NCBI GenBank assembly: GCA_963810945.1
Contig: CAWEPI010000014.1
Location: forward strand, 1-64,000
Source: JAOUEA01 sp963810945
Lineage (GTDB): Bacteria; Actinomycetota; UBA4738; HRBIN12
Length of the DNA: 64,000 nt
Reading direction: 5' to 3'
How positions within the stretch are numbered: position 1 is the first letter of the stretch; every line of letters begins with the position of its first letter. Both the position numbers and the translations under genes were made by a program. Shown here piece by piece: positions 43,367 to 50,748 of the stretch. Below the pieces are notes generated by a model that saw only the letters and a program-made list of their open reading frames with translations, was not told the DNA's origin and did no database searches.

Positions 43367-44695
43367 TCAACCGATCGCGCGGTCCGCGATCTCCAGCACC
43401 TCGTCGATGATCGCGAAGCCGTCCTGCAGCTGCTCCGCCGTGATCGACAGGGGCGGGTTGGTCATGATGCCGTTGAACCGCACCATCGTGAAGAGGCCCC
43501 GGTCCAGCAGCGCCCGGTTGATCGACGCCATCGTCTCGTTCAAGACGTTGAAGGGGCTGAGGGGCTCCATCGTCACCCGGTCCTTCACGAGCTCCAGGAT
43601 CCCGAACAGCCCGAGGTTGCGGTAGCGACCCACGCTGGGATGCTTCGCGGCGAGCTCGACGTGGTGGCGGTGCATCTCCTCGCCCAGCCGCTTGGCGTTG
43701 CCGACGAGGTCATCTTCCTCCAGGACGCCGATCGCGGCCAGCGCGGCGGCGCACCCGAGCGGGTGCGAGTTGTAGGTGAGCCCGCCCCAGAAGACGTGTT
43801 CGTCGAAGAACCCGGCGATCTCGGGGCTGATCGCGAGTGCGCCGAGCGGCAGGTAGGAGGAGGTGAGGCCCTTCGCGGTGGACATCAGGTCGGGCACCAC
43901 GTCCCAGTGGTTCACCGCGAACCACTCCCCCGTGCGCCCGAACCCACACATCACCTCGTCGGCGATCATCACGATGCCGAACTCGGTGCAGAGCTCGCGC
44001 ACGCCCTGCATGTAGCCCTCGGGCGGGATCAGGATCCCGTTGGTCCCGGTTACGGGCTCGAGGATGAAGGCCGCGATCGTCTCCGGGCCTTCCAGCTCGA
44101 TCGTCTCCCGCAGGAGCGCGAGCGAGGTCTCCGCGTCGTCGGTCCCACGCGCGGTGCCGTGGTAGGGGTCCAGGACGTGCACCACACCCGGCATCGGGGG
44201 CTCCTGGTTGGCCCACCGGCGCGGGTCTCCCGTCAGGTTGATCGTGGCATACGTGGCGCCGTGGTACGAGCGGTAGCGGGCCATGATCTTCTGGCGACCC
44301 GTGTACGCGCGCGCGATCCGGATCGCGTTCTCGTTGGTCTCCGCGCCCCCGAGCGTGAAGAACGTCTTCTCCATCGTCCCCGGCCAGAGGCTCGCCAGCT
44401 TCTCCCCCAGGCGCGCGCGCGTCTCGTAGGCCATGAACGGCGAGATGTAGGGGAGCGTCTCCGCCTGTTTCGCGATCGCGTCCAGCACGCGCTTGTCACC
44501 GTGACCGATGTTCACGCCCATCAACTGGGAGTTGAAGTCGAGGTAGCGGGTGCCGTCGGTGGTGGTGAAGTACACGCCCTCGGCGCGCTCCACCGGAAGG
44601 GGCATCACCTTGGCCTGGGCCTGCCAGTCGTAGAGCGTGTACCGGCGGGAGAGGGCGACGACCTCCTCGGCGGAGAGCGGGGCCTGCTCGGTCAT
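43367..44695 (-). CDS. Class III PLP-dependent aminotransferase
   Basis: 442 aa from ATG 44695, with GGAAGG upstream. The PLP lysine is Lys275 in LMSTAKGLTSSYLPLGA, and Asp246 lies in VMIADEVMCGFGRTG. The phosphate-binding region is LGGAETNENAIRIARAY. The start LYDWQAQAKVMPLPVERAEG resembles omega-amino acid and taurine-pyruvate aminotransferases. The donor cannot be fixed from sequence. It stands alone, convergent with the HxlR gene. Confidence 0.88.
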   Translation of the reverse strand: MTEQAPLSAEEVVALSRRYTLYDWQAQAKVMPLPVERAEGVYFTTTDGTRYLDFNSQLMGVNIGHGDKRVLDAIAKQAETLPYISPFMAYETRARLGEKLASLWPGTMEKTFFTLGGAETNENAIRIARAYTGRQKIMARYRSYHGATYATINLTGDPRRWANQEPPMPGVVHVLDPYHGTARGTDDAETSLALLRETIELEGPETIAAFILEPVTGTNGILIPPEGYMQGVRELCTEFGIVMIADEVMCGFGRTGEWFAVNHWDVVPDLMSTAKGLTSSYLPLGALAISPEIAGFFDEHVFWGGLTYNSHPLGCAAALAAIGVLEEDDLVGNAKRLGEEMHRHHVELAAKHPSVGRYRNLGLFGILELVKDRVTMEPLSPFNVLNETMASINRALLDRGLFTMVRFNGIMTNPPLSITAEQLQDGFAIIDEVLEIADRAIG

Positions 44696-44828
44696 GGCGT
44701 TCACGTCCTTCCGATGCGAAGGGTCTCCAACCGATGTTCCCAGATGCGGTCCGCGCCCGTATCCCGATTGGCGCGGCCGGCCGAGCACGGGCTAGGCTCC
44801 CCCCACGAACCCTTGGGAGGGAGCCCCG

Positions 44829-46205
44829 ATGAAGCGCACCGTCACCTCGCTGATCGCCGCCGTGCTGATCGGAGGTGTCGCCTCGCCCGCGGCCCTCGCC
44901 GCACCCTCCGCCGACAGGAAGCCGTTCATCACCTCGGCCGGAGCCGAGCTCGTGGCGCTGACGGGGGGCCTGACGATCACCCCGATCCTCACGGCCGGCG
45001 ACGTCGTGCATGGCGCGAAGGACCGGTTCCAGTTCACCGGCGTCCCCGACGGGATCGGCGTCTACCGCAGCGCGGCAGGACGCCTCGAGGTCTTCGTCAA
45101 CCACGAGCTCTCCGCCCGCTACGGGGACCCATCGGACGCGCGCATCTCCCACATCGCCCTGAACCCCTCGGGCGAGGTGGTGGGCGCCGGATACGTCGTC
45201 GACGGCACCGAAGGCTACGAGTGGTTCTGCTCTGGATCGATGGGGTCGGTGGCGGGCACGCCCTGGTATTTCACGGGCGAGGAGTGGCCCGCGACCAAGA
45301 AGGAGGGGATGGCGATCGGGGTGAACGCGGTCACCGAGCGCGTGCACCAGCTCCGACAGTTCGGCCGGATCAGCCACGAGCAGGTCATCCAGGTCCCGGG
45401 GATGTCGCGGGCGGCGTTCTTCCTCTCCGAAGACGCGCGCGCGCCCCGGTCCCAGATCTACGGCTACTTCTCCGACAGCTTCGCGCACGCGGTCGCCGCG
45501 CGGGGCACGTTCCGCACCTGGGTGCCCGACCGGCGCCTCGACGGCGACCCGTCGCCGGCGGACATCGCCAAGGGCCAGGCGTTGCGCGGCCACTTCGTCA
45601 CGATCCCGCACGCGGGCGCGCTCTCCGGCGTCGGACTCGAGGCGGCGGCGCAGCGCCTCCACGCGATGGACTTCAGCCGGATCGAGGACGCGCAACCCGA
45701 CCCTGCCCACCCCGGCGTCGTCTACTTCTCCGACACCGGCTCCTACGGACAGGAGACGCAGCACGGCCGCATCTACCGCCTGACGATGGATCCGTCCCAT
45801 CCCACGCGCGCCACGCTCCGGGTCGTCCTCGACGGTGACCACGGCGATGCGCTGCGGAACCCCGACAACCTCGGCATCAGCGACCGCGCCCTGGTGATCC
45901 AGGAGGACCGCAACGCGCCCCACTCCGGCTACAACCGGGTGCTCGTCTACGACCTGGCCGCGCACACCCTCACGCCGGTCGCCCGCACCGACCCGACGGC
46001 GGGCGCCATCAAGCGCGCAGGCGGCCGCGGAGCATGGGAGTCCAGCGGGGTCGTGGATGTGAGCGACTTCTTCGGTCAGGGCTGGTGGCTCCTGGACGTC
46101 GAGGCCCACCACACGAAGGTGGCGCAGCAGGGGCTGGACCTGCGGATCGACTCGGGCCGCGGTGAGGGCGGCCAGCTCCTGCTCGTCCACATCCCGGGTA
46201 CGTAG
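44829..46205 (+). CDS. Secreted PhoX-like (DUF839) protein
   Basis: 458 aa with a signal peptide (MKRTVTSLIAAVLIGGVASP, then AALA). The PhoX-type propeller is suggested by LEVFVNHELSARYGDP, AGYVVDGTEGYEWFC, RIYRLTMDP and NPDNLGISDRALVIQEDRN, where the Asn/Asp/Glu residues match metal ligands of PhoX phosphatases. Unlike classical PhoX it has a Sec-type rather than a Tat signal. A TAGGCT box at 44793 and a GGGAGGGAG ribosome site precede it. Phosphatase activity is likely but unproven. Confidence 0.75.
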   Translation: MKRTVTSLIAAVLIGGVASPAALAAPSADRKPFITSAGAELVALTGGLTITPILTAGDVVHGAKDRFQFTGVPDGIGVYRSAAGRLEVFVNHELSARYGDPSDARISHIALNPSGEVVGAGYVVDGTEGYEWFCSGSMGSVAGTPWYFTGEEWPATKKEGMAIGVNAVTERVHQLRQFGRISHEQVIQVPGMSRAAFFLSEDARAPRSQIYGYFSDSFAHAVAARGTFRTWVPDRRLDGDPSPADIAKGQALRGHFVTIPHAGALSGVGLEAAAQRLHAMDFSRIEDAQPDPAHPGVVYFSDTGSYGQETQHGRIYRLTMDPSHPTRATLRVVLDGDHGDALRNPDNLGISDRALVIQEDRNAPHSGYNRVLVYDLAAHTLTPVARTDPTAGAIKRAGGRGAWESSGVVDVSDFFGQGWWLLDVEAHHTKVAQQGLDLRIDSGRGEGGQLLLVHIPGT

Positions 46206-46238
46206 GTCGGGCCGACGGATCGGTCCGGTGGACCGGAG

Positions 46239-47480
46239 TCAGGCGCCCTTCACGACCTCGCCGCCCTTCATCACGAACGGGATGTCCTCCAGCGTCATGA
46301 TGTCCTCGAGCGGGTCGCCGGGGACCGCCACGAGGTCCGCGAAGCGGCCGGACGCGACGACGCCCACGGCCGGGTGGTCCAGCACCTCGGCGGCGACGAC
46401 CGTCGCGCTCTGGATCGCCTGCATCGGTGTCATGCCGTGGCGCACCATGTACGCGAACTGCCGCCCCACGTAGCGATGCGGGTACACGCCCGAATCCGTG
46501 CCGTACGCGATCTTCACGCCCGCCTGCAACGCCTTCGTGAAGCCCTCTCGCTGGGCGGCCGTCGTCTCGTCGTTCTTGCGCAGGGACTCCTCGGGCCATC
46601 CCTCGGCGCGCCCCGTCTCGGCGATCCAGTCACCGCAGTAGATGTCCGGCACCAGGCAGGTGCCATGCTCGAGCATCAACGCGATCCCCTCGTCGTCGAG
46701 GAGCGAGCCGTGTTCGATCGTGCGCACGCCCGCGCGCACCGCGCGCTTGATGCCCTCCGCGCCGTGGGCGTGCGCCGCCACGAACGTGCCGTACAGGGCC
46801 GCCTCCTCCACCGCCGCCCGGATCTCCGCCTCGCTGAACTCGGGCGCACCGGGGTCGGTGCCCTCGGTGAGCACGGCGCCGGTCGCGATCACCTTGATGA
46901 AGTCGGCACGGTGCAGGATCTCCCGCACCACCTTGCGGACCTCGTCGACGGAGTTCGCCACGCCGAAGCGCAGATCCCGCGGGAGGCGCTCGTCGACGTC
47001 GACCGCGAGGTTAGGGATGTCGCCACCCCCGAGCGAGGACGTCACGTACGCACCGGCGCAGCGCATCCGCGGCCCGGGGGTCCATCCCTCGTCGATCGCC
47101 TCGCGGAGCGCCACGTCGACGAAGGCGCGGAAGGTGCCCACGTCGCGGACCGTCGTGAACCCCGCCATCAGGGTGTCCCGGGCGTTGCGCACGCCGACGA
47201 GGGCCTCCTGCGCGGGCGTGCGCACGACCAGGGCGGCGTAGCCCTCGCTCCCTTCCACGTTGCCCACCATGTGCGCGTGCATGTCGATCAGCCCCGGGAG
47301 CACGGTGTGGGTCGTGAGGTCGATCGTCCGCTCGGCCTGCGGCACCATGTCGCCGAACGGCACGAGGCCCTCCACCCGGTCGCCACGGATCACGATGGCC
47401 TGGTCGGTGCGGACCTCACCGGCCTCGGTGTCGATCAGACGGCCGGCACGGACGACGGTGAGCGCTTCGGGTGCGGACAT
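46239..47480 (-). CDS. Amidohydrolase family protein (Xaa-Pro dipeptidase/imidazolonepropionase-like)
   Basis: 413 aa from ATG 47480. The TIM-barrel metal ligands are present: HTVLPGLIDMHAHMVG, the bridging Lys in DFIKVIATGAVL, AAHAHGAEGIKRAV, RTIEHGSLLDDE and IAYGTDSGVYPH. It resembles amidohydrolases that cleave dipeptides or organophosphate-like amides; the substrate is unknown. A TANNNT box lies 7 nt upstream, so it is probably leaderless. Next in line to the MBL gene on the same strand, but with its own promoter. Confidence 0.88.
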   Translation of the reverse strand: MSAPEALTVVRAGRLIDTEAGEVRTDQAIVIRGDRVEGLVPFGDMVPQAERTIDLTTHTVLPGLIDMHAHMVGNVEGSEGYAALVVRTPAQEALVGVRNARDTLMAGFTTVRDVGTFRAFVDVALREAIDEGWTPGPRMRCAGAYVTSSLGGGDIPNLAVDVDERLPRDLRFGVANSVDEVRKVVREILHRADFIKVIATGAVLTEGTDPGAPEFSEAEIRAAVEEAALYGTFVAAHAHGAEGIKRAVRAGVRTIEHGSLLDDEGIALMLEHGTCLVPDIYCGDWIAETGRAEGWPEESLRKNDETTAAQREGFTKALQAGVKIAYGTDSGVYPHRYVGRQFAYMVRHGMTPMQAIQSATVVAAEVLDHPAVGVVASGRFADLVAVPGDPLEDIMTLEDIPFVMKGGEVVKGA

Positions 47481-47487
47481 GGCGCGG

Positions 47488-47493
47488 AGCATA
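47488..47493 (-). promoter_or_regulatory. -10 box of the amidohydrolase gene
   Basis: TATGCT on the minus strand ends 7 nt before ATG 47480, with no ribosome site between. It supports a leaderless transcript. Confidence 0.45.
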
Positions 47494-47516
47494 TCCTCCG
47501 GCGCGCGGCGGTCGCG

Positions 47517-48299
47517 TCAGCCGCCGGTCTCGAGGCCGCGCTCGGCATTCGCCAGGGCCTCCTCGTACTGGTGCGCGAGGAACGAGCTGTTGTGCCCGGG
47601 CAGGACCCGCTTCACCGGCAGGTCGCGCAGGCGGGCGACGGACGCAGCCCCTGCCTCTCGGTCGTCGAAGGAGACGGGATCGTCGAGGTAGAGCGTGTCG
47701 CCGGAGAACAGGAGCCCTCGCTCGGCCTCCCACAGGGCGATGGAGCCGGGTGAGTGGCCCGGGACGTGGAGCACCTCGAACCGGCGATCGCCGAGATCGA
47801 TCACGTCGCCGTCCGCGACGGGTCGGGTGAGCTCGGCGCCGGGGCTCACCCACGCTTCGGTGTCGAACCCCTCGGAGGGCAGGGCCGACACCGCCATGCG
47901 GGGCACCGGGTACCCGTAGAAGGCGAACATCTCCTCCGTGCCCTCGGGGAAGTCGTCCTGATGCAGCCGCATCGGGAAGGGCGACCGGATCTCGTCGGCG
48001 TCCTCGACGTGACCCCGCCGGTCGTCGAACTCGTGCAGGCCCCCCACGTGATCGAAGTGCCCGTGGGTGACGACGGCCACCACCGGGCGACCCTCCGTCA
48101 AGGGCTCCACCGCCGGGCGCAGCGGACCGATCCCGTTGAGGGTGTCGACGAGGAGGTCGGCGTCGCGCCCGCGCACGAGCCACGCGTTGGACTCGAGCAT
48201 CCTGTCGATGTGCGGCTCCGTCAGCCGCGTCACACCGTCCTCGAGCTGCGTGATCATGTGCCACTGGGAGGCCACGGGTGGGCGCCACGCATGCGTCAT
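47517..48299 (-). CDS. Metallo-beta-lactamase fold hydrolase
   Basis: 260 aa from ATG 48299, which overlaps the stop of the upstream gene (ATGA). The metal site is VVTHGHFDHVGGLHEF (His79, His81, Asp83, His84). Further ligands follow in HVPGHSPGSIALW, FSGDTLYLDD and LPGHNSS. Glyoxalase II-like or general MBL hydrolase; the substrate is unknown. It is co-transcribed with the PLP decarboxylase-like gene. Confidence 0.88.
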   Translation of the reverse strand: MTHAWRPPVASQWHMITQLEDGVTRLTEPHIDRMLESNAWLVRGRDADLLVDTLNGIGPLRPAVEPLTEGRPVVAVVTHGHFDHVGGLHEFDDRRGHVEDADEIRSPFPMRLHQDDFPEGTEEMFAFYGYPVPRMAVSALPSEGFDTEAWVSPGAELTRPVADGDVIDLGDRRFEVLHVPGHSPGSIALWEAERGLLFSGDTLYLDDPVSFDDREAGAASVARLRDLPVKRVLPGHNSSFLAHQYEEALANAERGLETGG

Positions 48300-49546
48300 C
48301 GCCGGTCCCCGAAGCAGATCGAACCCGACGGCTCGCGCAGGCAATGCGCCGAGGTCATGGACGCGTTGTAGCTCCCGACGTTGATGGCCGCCACGATGTC
48401 ACCCTCGCGCACGTCGGGGAAGGGGTAGTCCTCCGCGTACAGGTCGTCGCCCTCGTTGATGTTGCCGGTGATCGTGACGCGCGCGGTGGGCTCCGCGTCG
48501 GCGGCGCGGCAGAGCACGAGATCGAGCAGCGACTTGTACACGAAGCGCTCCCCCAGCGCGTTCCACCCCGTGTTCAGGCCGACGAACGGATGGCCGTCGC
48601 GGTCCTCGCAGGTCACGACCTCCGCCAGGTGCACCCCACACTCCTTCACGAGGAAGTCGCCGGGCTCTGTGGTCACGAGCACGTCCAACGGCCCGAGATG
48701 GCGTGCCAGGATCGCGGCCCATGCCTCCAGGTCGAGCGGCGCATCGCGCGGATGCTGCGGCACGCCGAGCCCGCCTCCCGTGTTCACCTCTCGGATCGGA
48801 CAGCCGGCGTCGCGCAGCGTCCGCACCATCGCGGCCACGCGCCGGACCGTCTCTTCGAAGACCGGGAGGCCGTCGGTGAGGTAGCCGTCGCCGACGTGCA
48901 GATGCACGGTGTCGATGGTGAGGTCGTACGACCGCGCGATCGCGACCGCCTCCTCGAGGCCCTCCGGCAGGATGCCGAACTTCGTCGGGCGCGGACCCGT
49001 GTACAAGGTGGCGCCGTCGCCGTCGCGCGAGGCCCCGATCCGCGGGTTCACCCGGATGCCTACGCGCGTGCCCGGCGCCCGGCGACCCACCCGCGCGAGC
49101 TGGGAGAGGAGATCCACGTTCAGGTGCACGCCCGTCCCGAGGATCTCGTCGAGATCGCGCTCGGACACGTTGGTGCCCGTGTAGCTGATCTCCGCGGGCT
49201 GCCACCCGTGATCCAAGGCCCAGCGGATCTCGCCCGGGGAGCACACGTCCATCGCCACCGACCCCGGGGCGCCCGGCGCCCCCAGCTCACGGACGAACGT
49301 GAGCAGATCGGGCTCCCGCTGGGCCTTCAGGGCGAGCCGGACGAGCCCGTCGAGCCCGGCGCCGACGATGGCTTCCTGCAGGGCCCGCGCCTGCTCCTGC
49401 ACCCGCATGAGGTCATACACGTACAACGGGGTCCCGTGGGTTCGCGCGAGTTCCTCGGCATCGCGCCCGGCCACGACCAGACGCCCCTGCCGGACCTCGA
49501 GTCCGGGCCGGGCCCACCACGTCCGCTCATCCACGGGCGTTCGCAC
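48296..49546 (-). CDS. Group IV PLP decarboxylase-like protein (diaminopimelate decarboxylase fold)
   Basis: 416 aa from GTG 49546. The alanine-racemase-like barrel has the PLP lysine in RLALKAQREPDLL (Lys74), HLHVGDGYLTDG, and the glycine loop EVNTGGGLGVPQ. The C-terminal domain has EPGDFLVKECGVHLAEVV. The canonical CESGD motif of diaminopimelate decarboxylase reads NINEGDDL here and the usual GAY is GSYNASM. The key Cys is therefore missing, and the substrate is probably not diaminopimelate. It overlaps the MBL gene and is preceded by its own -10 box. Confidence 0.75.
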   Translation of the reverse strand: MRTPVDERTWWARPGLEVRQGRLVVAGRDAEELARTHGTPLYVYDLMRVQEQARALQEAIVGAGLDGLVRLALKAQREPDLLTFVRELGAPGAPGSVAMDVCSPGEIRWALDHGWQPAEISYTGTNVSERDLDEILGTGVHLNVDLLSQLARVGRRAPGTRVGIRVNPRIGASRDGDGATLYTGPRPTKFGILPEGLEEAVAIARSYDLTIDTVHLHVGDGYLTDGLPVFEETVRRVAAMVRTLRDAGCPIREVNTGGGLGVPQHPRDAPLDLEAWAAILARHLGPLDVLVTTEPGDFLVKECGVHLAEVVTCEDRDGHPFVGLNTGWNALGERFVYKSLLDLVLCRAADAEPTARVTITGNINEGDDLYAEDYPFPDVREGDIVAAINVGSYNASMTSAHCLREPSGSICFGDRR

Positions 49547-49552
49547 GGCCCA

Positions 49553-49558
49553 AGGCTA
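49553..49558 (-). promoter_or_regulatory. -10 box of the PLP decarboxylase-like gene
   Basis: TAGCCT on the minus strand ends 6 nt before GTG 49546. It lies within the stop region of the adenosine deaminase gene, so the downstream pair has its own promoter. Confidence 0.4.
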
Positions 49559-50626
49559 CCGGAGCGCTCGATACGCGGGCTTCACGACGTCCTCGATCAG
49601 GCGGCCGCGTTCGTCGAAGCCGAGGAACGAAGACTTGAGGGCGTTCACGGTGAGCCACTCGAGGCGATCCCACCCCCACCCGAACGCCTCGACGACCTGT
49701 GCCATCTCCTTCGACGGCGACGTGTCCGACATCAGACGGTTGTCGGTGTTCAGCGTCACGCGGAACCGGAGATCCGCGAGCACGCCGATCGGATGCTCCG
49801 CGATCGACGCCGCGGCGCCGCTGTGGACGTTGGACGTCGGGCAGAGCTCGAGCGGGATGCGTCGGTCACGCACCAGCGATGCGAGCGGACCAAGCGTGGC
49901 GCGACCGTCGGCGTCGACCTCGATGTCGTCCATGATCCGCACGCCGTGGCCCAGCCGCTCGGCGCCGCACAGCTGCAGCGCCTCCCAGATGGAGGGGAGC
50001 CCGAACGCCTCGCCGGCATGGATCGTGAGGTGGAAGTTGGCGCCGCGCACGCGCTCGAACGCGGCGAGGTGCCGGGTCGGCGGGTATCCGGCCTCCGCGC
50101 CCGCGATGTCGAACCCCACCACGCCGCGGTCGCGCCAGGCGATCGCGAGGTCGGCGATCTCCAGCGAGTGCGCGGCGGTCCGCAGCGACGTGAGGATGGT
50201 GCGGAGCAGGATCGCCGGCCGGCTCGCCATCGCCTCGGCGAACCCCTCCTGCACCGCCGCGACCACGTCGTCGAGGGTCAATCCCATCTCGAGGTGCTGC
50301 TCCGGAGCGAACCGCACCTCCGCGTAGACCACGCCGTCGTCGGCGAGATCCTCCCCGCACTCCCGCGCCACGCGGCGGATCGCCCCCGCCGTCTGCATCA
50401 CGCCCACCGTGTGGACGAAGGTCTCCAGGTACAGGACGAGGTCCTTGCGGTCGGCTCCGCGCCGCACCCAGGCAGCCAGTTCCTCCGGATCGGTCGCGGG
50501 GAGGCCGGCGTAGCCGGTCTCCTCGGCCAGCTCCACGATCGTGCGCGGACGCAGGCCCCCGTCGAGGTGATCGTGCAGGAGCGCCTTGGGCACCGAGCGG
50601 ATCAGGTCGGGAGTGGGCGCAGACAT
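49556..50626 (-). CDS. add: Adenosine deaminase
   Basis: 356 aa. Zinc ligands His18 and His20 lie in ALLHDHLDGG. The catalytic region is LTIHAGEAFG (His and Glu), then RLGHGVRIMDD, LELCPTSNVHSG and VTLNTDNRLMSDTS with the last metal Asp. It deaminates adenosine to inosine in purine salvage. The start codon lies 6 nt after TAGGCT. Motif set and length match bacterial adenosine deaminases; a related aminodeoxyfutalosine deaminase is a less likely alternative. Confidence 0.88.
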   Translation of the reverse strand: MSAPTPDLIRSVPKALLHDHLDGGLRPRTIVELAEETGYAGLPATDPEELAAWVRRGADRKDLVLYLETFVHTVGVMQTAGAIRRVARECGEDLADDGVVYAEVRFAPEQHLEMGLTLDDVVAAVQEGFAEAMASRPAILLRTILTSLRTAAHSLEIADLAIAWRDRGVVGFDIAGAEAGYPPTRHLAAFERVRGANFHLTIHAGEAFGLPSIWEALQLCGAERLGHGVRIMDDIEVDADGRATLGPLASLVRDRRIPLELCPTSNVHSGAAASIAEHPIGVLADLRFRVTLNTDNRLMSDTSPSKEMAQVVEAFGWGWDRLEWLTVNALKSSFLGFDERGRLIEDVVKPAYRALR

Positions 50627-50632
50627 CCCCGA

Positions 50633-50638
50633 AGCCTA
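50633..50638 (-). promoter_or_regulatory. -10 box of the adenosine deaminase gene
   Basis: TAGGCT on the minus strand ends 6 nt before ATG 50626, with no ribosome site between. It is the cleanest example of the leaderless pattern. Confidence 0.5.
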
Positions 50639-50748
50639 GCGGCGCGGACGCGGACACGTGGCCCCGGCCGGGCGGCTCGACGCCCCGAAGCGCCGCACGG
50701 GGACGACTCGCGTACGATCGCGATGCGCAGAGGAACGAAGGGCGGCGC

